DNA of 64,000 nt, from positions 241,001 through 305,000 of the forward strand of contig NZ_QTVG01000004.1 in NCBI RefSeq assembly GCF_003460505.1, in the 5' to 3' direction. The notes beneath the pieces are model-generated. The model saw only the letters and a list, made by a program, of their open reading frames with translations, was not told the DNA's origin and ran no database searches. Both the position numbers and the translations under genes were made by a program. The stretch's first letter is position 1. Each line of letters begins with the position of its first letter. Shown here one piece after another: positions 8,776-18,414 of this stretch. The DNA comes from Eubacterium sp. AF36-5BH (GTDB lineage Bacteria; Bacillota; Clostridia; Lachnospirales; Lachnospiraceae).

Positions 8776-11466
8776 ATGAAAAATTATAGTAAAGCAAGAA
8801 AGGCGGGTATATTTTTACTTGCCTATACTTTGTTGTTTGTAGGGTTAGCCTCTTGGCTAAGTTATGTTTTTGCCCAAAGTGGCAAGACTTTTATTTGGAA
8901 TGTTGATGGAGCATTTCAGCATGTGGTTGTATTGAAATACATAAGACAGGCTCTTATAACATTTTTTTCAACCGGGAAATTTGCTATGGTAGATTACACC
9001 ATAGGACAGGGATTTGATGTAATTGGAACCCTTAATTATTATGGACTTGGAGACCCTGTTACATTATTAACAGTGTTTTTCCCAAAGGATTCGCTAGAAT
9101 TAACATATCAGATTCTGGCACTTGTAAGAATGTATTTAAGTGGTTTGGCAGTTGCGTATTTATGCAAAACAATAGGTAGAACAAATATTTATTCTGTTTT
9201 GCCGGCGTCACTTTTGTACGCGTTTTCAGGTTTCGCACTAATAGGCGGAATCAGACATCCAATGTTTTTCTGCGGCTTAATGTATTTGCCACTTTTAATT
9301 GCCGGTGTGGAGAAGATAATAAAAAACAAAAAGATAGGCACACTTGCAATGGTAGTTGCTTTTGCATTTGCAAGCAATTATTACTTTATGTACATGAGTA
9401 CAATAATGGCGGCAATTTATTTCTTTGTTAGACAAATTGGAATGTACAAGTCAGAAGGAATAAAGAAGCTTTTTGTAAAAATCGGTAAAATAATTTTGGC
9501 TTACATTTGGGGAATTGCAATGGCAGCAGTTATATTATTTCCATCAGTCTATGCATTCCTTAACAATCAGAGAAACAGTGCAAAATTAGTAACACCACCA
9601 TTAATCGGCAGTAGCAAATATTTTAAGATGATGTTTAAAAGTATGTTTGTGTCATCAAGTGCTTTAAATGACTGGTGTTTACCGGGCATTGGTATACTTG
9701 GTATTTTGGGGATTATCATTATAATTGCCAATTGGAAAAAATCAGACAGAAAAATTATATTAGGTTTTTTAATAATACTACTAATGCTATGTTCGCCATA
9801 CGTGGGAAAAGTAATGAATGGATTTTCATATCCAACAATGAGATTTAGTTATGGTATGGCACTTGTTTTGTCAATAATGCTTGCCATATCAATTGACAGA
9901 CTAAAAGAAATAAAGAAAATACCGGCTATAGTTTCAAGCATTTTAATGCTGGTAGCAGGTGTGATTGCTTTTCTAATTGGAAAAACACAAAGAAAGCCTT
10001 TTGTGTGCTATGAAGCAGCAATACTGGCAATCATTGCGACAATTATCTTAGTGGTTTATTTCTTAATAAGAAATAAGAAATATTCATATATACTTTTATA
10101 TGGAATAACTTTGGTAGCAGCTATAAATATAGCCTGCAACAGTTACGGTCTATTTAGTTCAAAGGAATTATTTACCTGTGCAACTTATGTGGACCGCGGC
10201 AATCTTGATAATTATATGGGAATTAATGGGGCAAAAGTAGCATCTGAAATAAAGGATGATTCATTTTACCGAATCGAGAGAGATATTGATATGAAAAACA
10301 GCTCCACATATTTTGGTTTTAACCAGCCGGGATTTTATTGGAGTGTTATACCTAGTGGTATGTCAGATTTGTATGTATCAACAGGTATTTCCAACTATTA
10401 CAAGACCTATGTAATGAAGGGGCTTGAAACACGTTCAGGTTTGATGGCTTTAGCAGGAATTAAATATTATGTAACATACGGCTTTTTAAAGCCTTATGGT
10501 TTTGAAAAAATAGATACAAAAGTTTTAGACGGCGTTACCTACAATATTTATGAAAATAAATATGCCCTCCCTCTTGGAGTAACATATTCCAATTATATGA
10601 CCAGAGAGCAGTACGATAAGCTTTCATTAGTTGAGAAAGAATATGCATTACTTGGAAGTGCAGTTGTAGATAATAAAGTAGATGGAATTGAAAATAAATC
10701 AAAGTCAGTTACAGTGAAGAAACTACCTTTGAAAATTGAGAAAATTGACAAGGTTAAAATTAAAAAGAAAAAGAAGATTAACCAATTCAAAATGAAGGCA
10801 CACAAAGGTGGCATTTACAAATGCTCATTTGATGGCAAAAAGAACAGCCAAAGTTATATAGTTTTTGACAATGTTTATGCTAAAGATACAAGTGTAGACA
10901 GAAATGCTGCAAAATTTAACAGCCGACATGGATATGGAAGATTACGTGTTATTGGAACAAAGACTGATAACTATTTTGTAAAAAGAGGAAACGTACTTAA
11001 TTTAGGTTATTCAAAAGAAGAACAGAATCAGTTTAGATTGAAGTTTTATAAAAAGAGAAAATATTACTTCAAGGATGCCTATGCAGTTACAATACCTATT
11101 TCGGAGTATGCAAACCGAATTAAAAAGCTAAAAGAAAATACTCTTGAAAATGTTAAGATGGATACAAATCTTATTACAGGAACAATTAAGGCTGACAAGG
11201 ATGAAATTCTACAGCTGTCGGTTCCTTACAGTAAAGGCTACACAGTATACGTTGACGGAAAGAAAACAGATACTTTCAGTTCAAGTATAGCGTATCTTGG
11301 TGTTAAACTTTCAAAAGGAAACCATAACATACGTGTGGAATACATGGCACCGTTCTTCATACCGGGATTAATTGTTACAATTTTAAGTGTCTTGATTTTC
11401 TTGGGATATCTGTTACAGGATATAGCAAAGAAAAGAAGCTTAAAGTTAGATAAAAAAGAAGTTTAA
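8776..11466 (+). CDS. YfhO-family polytopic membrane protein (GT-C-like)
   Basis: About 896 residues from the ATG at 8776, which has AGGAG ten bases upstream. An in-frame ATG at 8719 lies inside the predicted promoter and is rejected. The N-terminal half has about a dozen membrane helices, with an early acidic loop (WNVDGAFQHVVVLKY) typical of GT-C-fold glycosyltransferase relatives. The C-terminal third is soluble and beta-rich (KGYTVYVDGKKTD) and ends in a last helix. YfhO proteins are linked to glycosylation of lipoteichoic acid or other surface glycans in Firmicutes. It is a single-gene unit between its own promoter and terminator. Confidence 0.85.
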   Translation: MKNYSKARKAGIFLLAYTLLFVGLASWLSYVFAQSGKTFIWNVDGAFQHVVVLKYIRQALITFFSTGKFAMVDYTIGQGFDVIGTLNYYGLGDPVTLLTVFFPKDSLELTYQILALVRMYLSGLAVAYLCKTIGRTNIYSVLPASLLYAFSGFALIGGIRHPMFFCGLMYLPLLIAGVEKIIKNKKIGTLAMVVAFAFASNYYFMYMSTIMAAIYFFVRQIGMYKSEGIKKLFVKIGKIILAYIWGIAMAAVILFPSVYAFLNNQRNSAKLVTPPLIGSSKYFKMMFKSMFVSSSALNDWCLPGIGILGILGIIIIIANWKKSDRKIILGFLIILLMLCSPYVGKVMNGFSYPTMRFSYGMALVLSIMLAISIDRLKEIKKIPAIVSSILMLVAGVIAFLIGKTQRKPFVCYEAAILAIIATIILVVYFLIRNKKYSYILLYGITLVAAINIACNSYGLFSSKELFTCATYVDRGNLDNYMGINGAKVASEIKDDSFYRIERDIDMKNSSTYFGFNQPGFYWSVIPSGMSDLYVSTGISNYYKTYVMKGLETRSGLMALAGIKYYVTYGFLKPYGFEKIDTKVLDGVTYNIYENKYALPLGVTYSNYMTREQYDKLSLVEKEYALLGSAVVDNKVDGIENKSKSVTVKKLPLKIEKIDKVKIKKKKKINQFKMKAHKGGIYKCSFDGKKNSQSYIVFDNVYAKDTSVDRNAAKFNSRHGYGRLRVIGTKTDNYFVKRGNVLNLGYSKEEQNQFRLKFYKKRKYYFKDAYAVTIPISEYANRIKKLKENTLENVKMDTNLITGTIKADKDEILQLSVPYSKGYTVYVDGKKTDTFSSSIAYLGVKLSKGNHNIRVEYMAPFFIPGLIVTILSVLIFLGYLLQDIAKKRSLKLDKKEV

Positions 11467-11489
11467 TATTAAATATAGAAAGTGATTAG

Positions 11490-11530
11490 AAAGAACAATG
11501 TTTTTAAATTATAAAGCATTGTTCTTTTTA
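11490..11530 (+). terminator. Terminator after the YfhO-like gene
   Basis: Perfect stem AAAGAACAATG / CATTGTTCTTT with a 16-base loop and T-tail. Confidence 0.85.
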
Positions 11531-11551
11531 TTTCTTCTTTTCAGAAATATA

Positions 11552-11580
11552 TTGACTTTAATACAAATGTTTTATATAGT
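11552..11580 (+). promoter_or_regulatory. Sigma-A promoter of the pot operon
   Basis: TTGACT (11552-11557), 17-bp spacer, TATAGT (11575-11580), about 30 bp before potA. Confidence 0.75.
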
Positions 11581-11611
11581 AGCGTTGATTATTTTTGGAG
11601 CGTGTGTGTAA

Positions 11612-12655
11612 ATGGGAAAAAAGATTATAGAATTAAAGAATTTATCAAAGAATTTTGGCGATAATCAGGTGTTAAAAGGAATCGACTTAAACATTTATGA
11701 AAATGAATTTTTAACACTGTTAGGACCAAGTGGTTGTGGAAAAACAACAATACTTAGAATCATTGCAGGATTCGAAGAACCAAGTCATGGTCAGGTAATG
11801 TTTAACGGTGAGGATATTGCAAAAGTTCCCGCCTACAAACGTGAGGTAAATACAGTTTTTCAGAAGTATGCATTATTTCCGTTTTTGAATGTTCATGATA
11901 ATGTTGCTTTTGGTCTTAATTTAAAGAAAAAAGATAAGAAGGAAATTGATGAGAAGGTAACAAAAATGCTTGCGTTAGTTGGTCTTGCCGGCTTTGGAAA
12001 CAGAGATATTACAAGTCTGTCAGGTGGTCAGCAGCAGCGAGTTGCCATAGCAAGGGCTTTGGTAAATGAACCAAAAGTTCTTCTTTTGGATGAACCACTA
12101 GCGGCATTGGATGCAAAACTTAGAAAAGGCATGCAGGCGGAGCTTAAGAAGATTCAAAAGGAAGTAGGAATTACATTTATCTTTGTAACTCATGACCAGG
12201 AAGAGGCTTTGTCAATGTCAGATACAATTGTTGTAATGAATGACGGAATCATACAGCAGATTGGTACACCAATGGATATTTACAACGAACCACAAAACAG
12301 ATTTGTGGCAAATTTCATTGGGGAGTCAAATATAATTGAAGGTGTAATGCCAAAAGACTGCCTTGTAGTTTTTGACGATGTACAGTGGGAGTGCGTGGAC
12401 AAGGGCTTTAAAGAAAACGAAAATATTGAAGTTGTGCTTAGACCTGAAGACATGCAGGTGGTAGAACCACAGGACGGAAAAGTTTCAGGCAAAATTGTGT
12501 CAAAAATATTTATGGGTGTTCACTATGAATATCTTGTGGAGACAAATATCAGAAAATATAAAGTGCATACAACAAAAAATATCGAAATGGGTAGTGTTAT
12601 CGGACTTACAATTGATCCATTTGATATACAGGTAATGCACAAGATGGATAACTAA
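11612..12655 (+). CDS. potA: Spermidine/putrescine ABC transporter ATP-binding protein
   Basis: A 347-residue ABC ATPase with Walker [10 protein letters not shown], signature [15 protein letters not shown], Walker [13 protein letters not shown] and switch His in [10 protein letters not shown]-terminal regulatory TOBE-type region follows residue 240 ([11 protein letters not shown]). It powers polyamine import through PotB and the PotC part of the fusion protein downstream. It is the first gene of the potA-potB-potCD operon, with potB starting 10 bases after its stop. Length and domain order are those of PotA. Confidence 0.94.
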   Translation: MGKKIIELKNLSKNFGDNQVLKGIDLNIYENEFLTLLGPSGCGKTTILRIIAGFEEPSHGQVMFNGEDIAKVPAYKREVNTVFQKYALFPFLNVHDNVAFGLNLKKKDKKEIDEKVTKMLALVGLAGFGNRDITSLSGGQQQRVAIARALVNEPKVLLLDEPLAALDAKLRKGMQAELKKIQKEVGITFIFVTHDQEEALSMSDTIVVMNDGIIQQIGTPMDIYNEPQNRFVANFIGESNIIEGVMPKDCLVVFDDVQWECVDKGFKENENIEVVLRPEDMQVVEPQDGKVSGKIVSKIFMGVHYEYLVETNIRKYKVHTTKNIEMGSVIGLTIDPFDIQVMHKMDN

Positions 12656-12665
12656 GGAGGCGCAT

Positions 12666-13493
12666 ATGAGTCATTACAAAGGAATGGTAAAGCCATATAT
12701 TATATGGTCGTTTTTGCTTATTGCACTACCATTAGTTTTAATAGTGCTTTATTCCATTACATCAGGAGACAATTCATTACTTACAATTCATTTGACATTA
12801 GATAATTTTAGAAAAATCTTAGATCCTGTGTATGTAAGTGTATTTGTAAAATCCCTTGAAATGGGTGTAATAACAACAGTAATATGTCTTGCATTGGCAT
12901 ACCCAATGGCATATTTTATTGCAAAATTTGATGAAAATTCACAGAGTATTTTGATTTTGCTGGTTACAATTCCAATGTGGATTAACACACTTTTAAGAAC
13001 TTATGCATGGATTAGTCTGTTGTCAGATAACGGAATTGTAAATTCATTTTTGAAAATGATAGGACTTAATCCTGTTAATATGATGTACACAAACTTTTCA
13101 GTAGTTATGGGACTTGTGTGTGATTTGGTGCCGTTTATGGTAATACCAATTCACACATCCCTTGCAAAAATGGACTACTCATTAATTGAGGCAGCCAGCG
13201 ATTTAGGCGCCAGCAGATTTAAAGTATTTACAAAAGTAACTTTGAAGCTGTCGTTGCCGGGTGTAATTAACGGTGTAACAATGGTATTTTTATTATCAAT
13301 ATCAGCCTTCGTTATTCCTGTTTTACTTGGTGGACATCAGTTTGTACTTATTGGTAATTTAATTGAAAATCAGTTTATTTCAGTGGGAGATTGGAATTTC
13401 GGAAGTGCAATTTCAGTAATTTTGGCAATAGTCATTTTATTTATGATGCGCATAATGAACAAGATTGATCCTGATAACAAGGGAGGTATGTAA
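12666..13493 (+). CDS. potB: Spermidine/putrescine ABC transporter permease PotB
   Basis: A 275-residue permease with about six membrane helices and the EAA loop EAASDLGASRFKVFTKVTLK that contacts PotA. The start ATG follows TAAGGAGGCGCAT. Its TAA overlaps the ATG of the next gene (TAATG). It forms the channel together with the PotC domain of the fusion. Confidence 0.93.
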   Translation: MSHYKGMVKPYIIWSFLLIALPLVLIVLYSITSGDNSLLTIHLTLDNFRKILDPVYVSVFVKSLEMGVITTVICLALAYPMAYFIAKFDENSQSILILLVTIPMWINTLLRTYAWISLLSDNGIVNSFLKMIGLNPVNMMYTNFSVVMGLVCDLVPFMVIPIHTSLAKMDYSLIEAASDLGASRFKVFTKVTLKLSLPGVINGVTMVFLLSISAFVIPVLLGGHQFVLIGNLIENQFISVGDWNFGSAISVILAIVILFMMRIMNKIDPDNKGGM

Positions 13494-15370
13494 TGAAGAA
13501 AAAACTTTCCTTAGGACCAAAACTTTATATAGCGCTAATGTTCCTGTTTTTCTATTTACCGATTTTGGTGACAATGATATTTTCATTTAATTCATCAAAG
13601 TCCTTAACTAAATTTACGGGATTTTCTTTAAAATGGTATGAGAAATTAGTAACTGACAGCAACATTATTTCGGCAGTTTATGTTTCTATCAGTATTGCAA
13701 TAATTGCAACTTTGGTGTCGACAGTTCTTGGAACAATTACGGCAATCGGTCTGTCAAGAAGCAGAAAAGTTGTAAAAGAATGGCTTTTAAATGTAAACAA
13801 TATGCCGATTATGAATCCTGATATTGTAACGGCAATCGGATTAATGATTTTGTTCACATCTGCAAGAATGGAGAGAGGCTATGTGACAATGCTTTTGGCA
13901 CATATAGCTTTTTGTACACCTTATGTAATTATAAGTGTGTATCCGAAAGTAAAAACAATGGACCACAATCTTGCAAACGCGGCAATGGATTTAGGTGCAA
14001 CACCTTTTCAGGCGTTAACAAAAGTAATTCTTCCAATGATTAAGCCGGGGATATTTGCCGGTATGCTTTTAGCTTTTACAATGTCAATTGACGATTTCGT
14101 TGTTTCCTATTTTGTAACAGGAAATGGCGTTTCTAATATATCAATTGTAGTTTACAACATGACAAAACGAACTAACCCAACAATTAATGCACTTTCAACA
14201 CTGCTTATTCTTGTGGTTGTAATCATTCTTGTTTTGGTTGAGTTTGTGCCTAAGATTGTAAAAAGAAAACGAGCAGAAAAAGTCACAATGGAAAATGCAT
14301 CTTCAGGTGTGTTTAAGAAAGTTGCAATTACAGGTGGTGTGGTTGTAGCATGTCTGGTGACAGTTTTATGTATTACAAAATTTTATCATATTAACAACAG
14401 ACCTGTTCTTAGGGTTTTTAACAGTGGTGAATACGTTGATACTAAGTTAATTGATAACTTTGAGGAGAAGTATGACTGCAAGGTAGTTTATGAAACTTAT
14501 GATTCTAATGAATCACTTTATACTAAACTTCAAAGTGGTTCAGAATACGATATTGTGGTTCCTTCAGATTACATGATTGAACGTTTAATCAAAGAAGGTG
14601 AACTGCAAAAAATCCACTGGAGCAAAATAACAAATAAGAAAAATATTGTACCGGCTCTTTTAAACAGAGAGTTTGACAAAAAGCAGGAATATTCAGTCCC
14701 TTATTACTGGGGAACAGTAGGTATTGTTTATGACAAAACAAAAGTGGATAAAAAAGACTTAGAGGCAGGTTGGGATATTCTCAAAAACGAAAAGTACAGC
14801 GGTCAGATTTATATGTATGATTCAGAGAGAGATTCTTTCATGGTTGCCTTAAAGAGTTTAGGATATTCAATGAACACTACAAACAAAGAGCAGTTGCAAA
14901 AGGCTTATAGTTGGCTGGAAAAACAGAGAGACACAATGAAACCTGTTTATGTAGGTGATGACGTTATTGATAACATGATTTCCGGTAACAAGGCGATGGC
15001 AGTTGTTTATTCAGGAGATGGGGCTTATATAATTTCCGAAAATGAAAATATGAGCTTTTTTGTACCAAAACAGGGTAGCAATGTGTGGACAGATGCCATG
15101 GTTATGACGAAAAGTTGCAAAAACACAGACTTAGCATACAAGTTTATGAATTATTTTCTAGAGAAAGATGTGGCAAAGCAGAATACTGCATATATTGGAT
15201 ATGATAGTGCAGTGCAATCTGTATACGAGTATTATCGGGACGAGGAGTACGCTGGAAATCTCGGCTGTGCACCGGATACATCTAATCCAAAGAATGAAGA
15301 ATTCAGATATCAGAAACGGGATATAAAGGAATATTGTGCAAGTCTTTGGACAAAGATAAAATCCAAATAA
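13493..15370 (+). CDS. potCD: Fused polyamine permease and substrate-binding protein (PotC-PotD)
   Basis: A 625-residue protein joining two normally separate genes. Residues 1-265 are a PotC permease with about six helices and the EAA loop NAAMDLGATPFQALTKVILP. A helix at about residues 277-298 (VAITGGVVVACLVTVLCI) then crosses the membrane, and residues from about 305 to the end are a PotD-type periplasmic-binding-protein domain (LRVFNSGEYVDTKLIDNFEE, YDIVVPSDYMIERL, VPYYWGTVGIVYDKTKV). The binding domain is therefore tethered outside the cell without a lipoprotein anchor. No stop or frameshift separates the parts, and no separate potD follows. Similar fusions are annotated in some Firmicutes. 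Confidence 0.93.
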   Translation: MKKKLSLGPKLYIALMFLFFYLPILVTMIFSFNSSKSLTKFTGFSLKWYEKLVTDSNIISAVYVSISIAIIATLVSTVLGTITAIGLSRSRKVVKEWLLNVNNMPIMNPDIVTAIGLMILFTSARMERGYVTMLLAHIAFCTPYVIISVYPKVKTMDHNLANAAMDLGATPFQALTKVILPMIKPGIFAGMLLAFTMSIDDFVVSYFVTGNGVSNISIVVYNMTKRTNPTINALSTLLILVVVIILVLVEFVPKIVKRKRAEKVTMENASSGVFKKVAITGGVVVACLVTVLCITKFYHINNRPVLRVFNSGEYVDTKLIDNFEEKYDCKVVYETYDSNESLYTKLQSGSEYDIVVPSDYMIERLIKEGELQKIHWSKITNKKNIVPALLNREFDKKQEYSVPYYWGTVGIVYDKTKVDKKDLEAGWDILKNEKYSGQIYMYDSERDSFMVALKSLGYSMNTTNKEQLQKAYSWLEKQRDTMKPVYVGDDVIDNMISGNKAMAVVYSGDGAYIISENENMSFFVPKQGSNVWTDAMVMTKSCKNTDLAYKFMNYFLEKDVAKQNTAYIGYDSAVQSVYEYYRDEEYAGNLGCAPDTSNPKNEEFRYQKRDIKEYCASLWTKIKSK

Positions 15371-15386
15371 ATAACATTAAAAAAAC

Positions 15387-15427
15387 AAAAACCTTAAAGA
15401 TTAGTTTAGGTTAATCTTTAAGGTTTT
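15387..15427. terminator. Bidirectional terminator between potCD and the XRE gene
   Basis: A 16-bp stem AAAACCTTAAAGATTA / TAATCTTTAAGGTTTT with A- and T-rich flanks on both sides, so it can serve both converging genes. Confidence 0.8.
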
Positions 15428-15499
15428 ACTTTTTATATTTAGCTTTTTAAAATATCTTATAGAAATATAGTTATGTTATTTCTATATTCTAGTATTCAG

Positions 15500-15919
15500 T
15501 TATTCAAGAATTGCTTCATCCATTTCGTGAAGTGTAATATTAATGTCTATTAAAGATGCTTTCTTTTCTAACCCAAAGCTGATTATACTATCACGTTTAA
15601 TTCTAGGATAAAGAATACTGTGTCCGGCCAGAGTTAAAAGTGTATTAGCTTCTTTCATATGTAAACCAATAGCGAAACAAAGGCACAAAACTTTATCTCT
15701 TGAAGGTTTTTTAGAACCATCAAATATCTGATAAGCATAATTCTTCTGAATATTTGAGTTGTTAATTATCTGAGATTTTGAAAGATTATATTTTTTCATT
15801 AAAGCATTCAAATATTCTGTAAAAGAAATGTTAGAAAAGTTATCTTTATTATTTTCTAAATATGTCTCAAGATTATCACTGTTTTCTAAGACTTTAATTA
15901 ATTCATCAGTAGTCTTCAT
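15500..15919 (-). CDS. XRE-type helix-turn-helix regulator
   Basis: About 139 residues from the ATG at 15919. A TTG four codons upstream is only two bases from AAAGGA and is less likely. A helix-turn-helix is read in LMKKYNLSKSQIINNSNIQKNYAYQIFDGSKKPSRDKVLCLC, followed by a helical tail. It is transcribed away from the membrane kinase gene. XRE regulators of this size beside a Ser/Thr kinase recur in clostridia. It may control itself and the kinase through the symmetrical sites between them. Target and signal are unknown. Confidence 0.8.
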   Translation of the reverse strand: MKTTDELIKVLENSDNLETYLENNKDNFSNISFTEYLNALMKKYNLSKSQIINNSNIQKNYAYQIFDGSKKPSRDKVLCLCFAIGLHMKEANTLLTLAGHSILYPRIKRDSIISFGLEKKASLIDINITLHEMDEAILE

Positions 15920-15972
15920 ATGTATATTCAACGTCCTTTAATATTATTTTGATACTCAATTAAAATTATACA

Positions 15973-16200
15973 TTTTGTGACAAATATTTTGTTATGCTGA
16001 CAGCATAATTTCTACCAAATTAGCAGAAATAAATATATATTCAAAGGCTTGAAATGGGCTTTGCCACCAAAGTGTAGTAAGCAGTTTGTCACCATAATAT
16101 TATACAATATAAACGGAAAGGTAAGCAAACACTAAAGTAGAAAAATAAAATAGTAAAATAGGATAATTAAAATTCCTGATTGAAAATTGTCATGTGACAA
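15973..16200. promoter_or_regulatory. Cluster of candidate operators between the XRE and kinase genes
   Basis: TTTTGTGACAAA occurs at 15973-15984 next to the TATAAT of the minus-strand XRE promoter. A perfect hairpin TTATGCT-GAC-AGCATAA lies at 15992-16008. TTTGTCACC is at 16085-16093, and a perfect palindrome TTGTCATGTGACAA at 16187-16200. The shared half-site TGACAA suggests binding by one regulator, probably the XRE protein. Confidence 0.5.
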
Positions 16201-16281
16201 AGTAATGGAAAAAGTAATAGTAAAAAAGTAATGAATGAGTAATAGATAAGATATGCTATAATTAAATGTAGTTTAATTATA
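16201..16281 (+). promoter_or_regulatory. Kinase promoter region with phased AGTAAT repeats and palindromic -10
   Basis: AGTAAT starts at 16201, 16213, 16227 and 16238, roughly one helical turn apart. Then comes TATAAT (16257-16262) inside a perfect inverted repeat TATAATTAAA / TTTAATTATA (16257-16281, 5-base centre). No good -35 box is present, so activation by a bound regulator is plausible. Confidence 0.5.
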
Positions 16282-16329
16282 AATTTAAGAAGAACAAAAG
16301 AAACTTCAGGATATAGATAGGAAAAAATT

Positions 16330-17637
16330 ATGAATTTTACAATGGAGTATTATCTTTTAAAATACGAAGAGTTATCGGTATTATCGGATACAAAAAAATG
16401 CAGAACATCTTTAATGAGAAACAAAGACACCGGAGAACTTGTGGTAAAAAAGGAAATGGGAAAGGAAAGTTTTTCTGTTTACAGTCTCTTAAAAAGTATA
16501 AAAAATAAAAATCTTATAAAAGTGCTAGAGTGCTTTCGGGATGAGGATAAAACCATAGAGATTGAAGAGTATGTAAATGGAAAAAGACTGGATGATTATT
16601 TTCGGGAAAAGAAGGCAACTTTAGAACAGGTTGTTGATGTAGGGATAGCTTTATGTGAAGGCTTAGCACCTATGCATAAATTAAACCTTGTACACAGAGA
16701 TATTCAACCTAAAAACATAATAATTACAAACGAAGATAGCTTGAAAATTATTGATTTTGATATTTCAAGAAAAGAAAATGAAAACGCAACCCACGACACA
16801 ACTTTGCTAGGCACTGTGGGATATGCTGCACCGGAACAGTACGGGTTCGCCCAAACAACTAATCGAAGTGACATATATTCCATTGGTGCGGTTCTAAAAG
16901 AGTTATCTTCTTTTAGTGAATTGGATAAAATAATTGCCAAATGTATGGAAATGGATCCTGCAAACCGTTATGAAAATGTCGAACAGCTAGAGAATGAATT
17001 AGAAAAAGTAAAAGGTCAGGCAGAAAGAAAAAATAATGATTTCGGAAGCGGTAGTTATAATGATATGGAGTTTGGCACTGAAACTAACAGAACCGCTAAA
17101 ACTATAAAAATCGGCAATTATACCATCAGGCTTAATAATGGAGTAATACAAAAAATAGATAGCCTTAAGAAGAATAATGTAGTAGCACAAAAAATAGATA
17201 ATATTAGAAAGAATATGGAAAATAAGGCTACCCTTAATAATAGCAATAGTGAGAATAACAATGGTGAAAGTGATGAATTACCGAAAATTACACTAAAATA
17301 TTTCATAAAAACAATTCCTGGATTTAGAAGAGGTAATTTTATTTTTATGATAATTGCAATTATGATGTATGGAATGATTTTGTATGCACCATATTCAGTA
17401 TTCATTGAATATAAATACAATACACAGTTACAAAGAGTCATAGGCGGGATTTTTTATATGCTTGGTTGCATAATACCATATATGTACTTTGCAAATATAG
17501 GAGATATTGCAAGACGATTGCCGCCTAGACAGTTTAATTCAAGACTATCACGAATACTGTATCAAATAGGTGTGGGGCTTCTTATAATGATTGTTTTTTG
17601 GGGGATTGCAACCACAGTTCTCCCACCTACAAATTAA
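16330..17637 (+). CDS. Membrane-anchored Ser/Thr protein kinase
   Basis: A 435-residue protein. The kinase domain covers about residues 7-230: Lys in LVVKKEMG, catalytic VHRDIQPKNIII (H122-R123-D124), metal-binding DFD at 142-144 in place of DFG, activation segment TLLGTVGYAAPEQYG and SDIYSIGAVLKEL. A low-complexity linker rich in Asn and Lys follows, then about three membrane helices from residue 338 to the end. It lacks PASTA repeats, so it is not a PrkC/Stk1 type. It faces the XRE gene across an operator-rich region and precedes a small anchored protein. Substrate unknown. Confidence 0.88.
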   Translation: MNFTMEYYLLKYEELSVLSDTKKCRTSLMRNKDTGELVVKKEMGKESFSVYSLLKSIKNKNLIKVLECFRDEDKTIEIEEYVNGKRLDDYFREKKATLEQVVDVGIALCEGLAPMHKLNLVHRDIQPKNIIITNEDSLKIIDFDISRKENENATHDTTLLGTVGYAAPEQYGFAQTTNRSDIYSIGAVLKELSSFSELDKIIAKCMEMDPANRYENVEQLENELEKVKGQAERKNNDFGSGSYNDMEFGTETNRTAKTIKIGNYTIRLNNGVIQKIDSLKKNNVVAQKIDNIRKNMENKATLNNSNSENNNGESDELPKITLKYFIKTIPGFRRGNFIFMIIAIMMYGMILYAPYSVFIEYKYNTQLQRVIGGIFYMLGCIIPYMYFANIGDIARRLPPRQFNSRLSRILYQIGVGLLIMIVFWGIATTVLPPTN

Positions 17638-17663
17638 TACAACAATTATGCTATTAGCATAAC

Positions 17664-17726
17664 AAAACTCATGGCACAAAATGTAGAATTATATTGATAC
17701 AAATATAATTGTGACGTGAGTTTTTT
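17664..17726 (+). terminator. Long hairpin terminator between kinase and anchored protein
   Basis: Outer stem AAAACTCATGGCACAA / TTGTGACGTGAGTTTT with one mismatch and one wobble, an inner AT-rich stem, then a T-run. It probably reduces but need not abolish read-through. Confidence 0.6.
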
Positions 17727-17749
17727 ACGTTGTTTTAGGAGGTAATTTT

Positions 17750-18349
17750 ATGGGAAAAGAAAATGTAGAAGTAACAAAGAAACCAATCTATAAAAAATGG
17801 TGGTTTTGGGTAATTGTTGTTGTAATAGTTGCTGCAGTGGGATCAGGTTCTGCAGGTAGTTCAGGGGACAAAAAAGAAAATGCTAATACAAAAACAGAAG
17901 CTGTTGCAAATAATGATAATTCAAATGAAACAAAAGCTGCAAAAGAGCAAAAGACAGAAAAGAAGACAGCTAAGAAAGAAGAAAGCAAGGAAAAAGTAGT
18001 TTACAACAAAAAAAATATTTTAATAAAGTTTATAGGTTACGATTTCCATTCTGTATTAGGATATTTAGAAGTGAAGATGTATATTGAAAATAATAGCGAA
18101 GAAGATTTGACTTTTAGCATGGACGGAGATGTTAGTTTAAATGGATATTCATTAAATTCATCATTATATGAAGAAATTAATAAGGGTACAAAGAAAAACG
18201 TAACTTTGAACATATATGATTTACAGGATAATAATATTGAAGAAAAAGATTTATCTTCTTTAAGCTTTAAGTTGGATATTTACAATCCGGATGTCTTCCT
18301 TACAGATGGCTATGTTGAAGATAACTTAAAAGTTAAATATAAGTTCTAA
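17750..18349 (+). CDS. Small single-pass extracytoplasmic protein, unknown function
   Basis: A 199-residue protein starting behind TTTTAGGAGGTAATTTT. A basic N-terminus (KKPIYKKWWFWVIVVVIVAAV) forms one membrane anchor near residues 12-32. A Lys/Glu/Ala-rich linker to about residue 85 follows, then a beta-rich domain (KKNILIKFIGYDFHSVLGYLEVKMYIENNSEEDLTFS) that resembles immunoglobulin-like DUF4352-type sheets. The fold is inferred by pattern only. It sits between the kinase and the HhH-like gene and has its own terminator. A role as sensor or kinase partner is possible but not shown. Confidence 0.75.
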   Translation: MGKENVEVTKKPIYKKWWFWVIVVVIVAAVGSGSAGSSGDKKENANTKTEAVANNDNSNETKAAKEQKTEKKTAKKEESKEKVVYNKKNILIKFIGYDFHSVLGYLEVKMYIENNSEEDLTFSMDGDVSLNGYSLNSSLYEEINKGTKKNVTLNIYDLQDNNIEEKDLSSLSFKLDIYNPDVFLTDGYVEDNLKVKYKF

Positions 18350-18383
18350 ATAGAATAAACTCTATATAAAGATGGAATAAATG

Positions 18384-18414
18384 AAAGCTCACTTGTATAT
18401 ACAGGTGGGCTTTT
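18384..18414 (+). terminator. Terminator after the anchored protein
   Basis: 12-bp stem AAAGCTCACTTG / CAGGTGGGCTTT with two wobble pairs, 6-base loop, T-tail. Confidence 0.8.
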
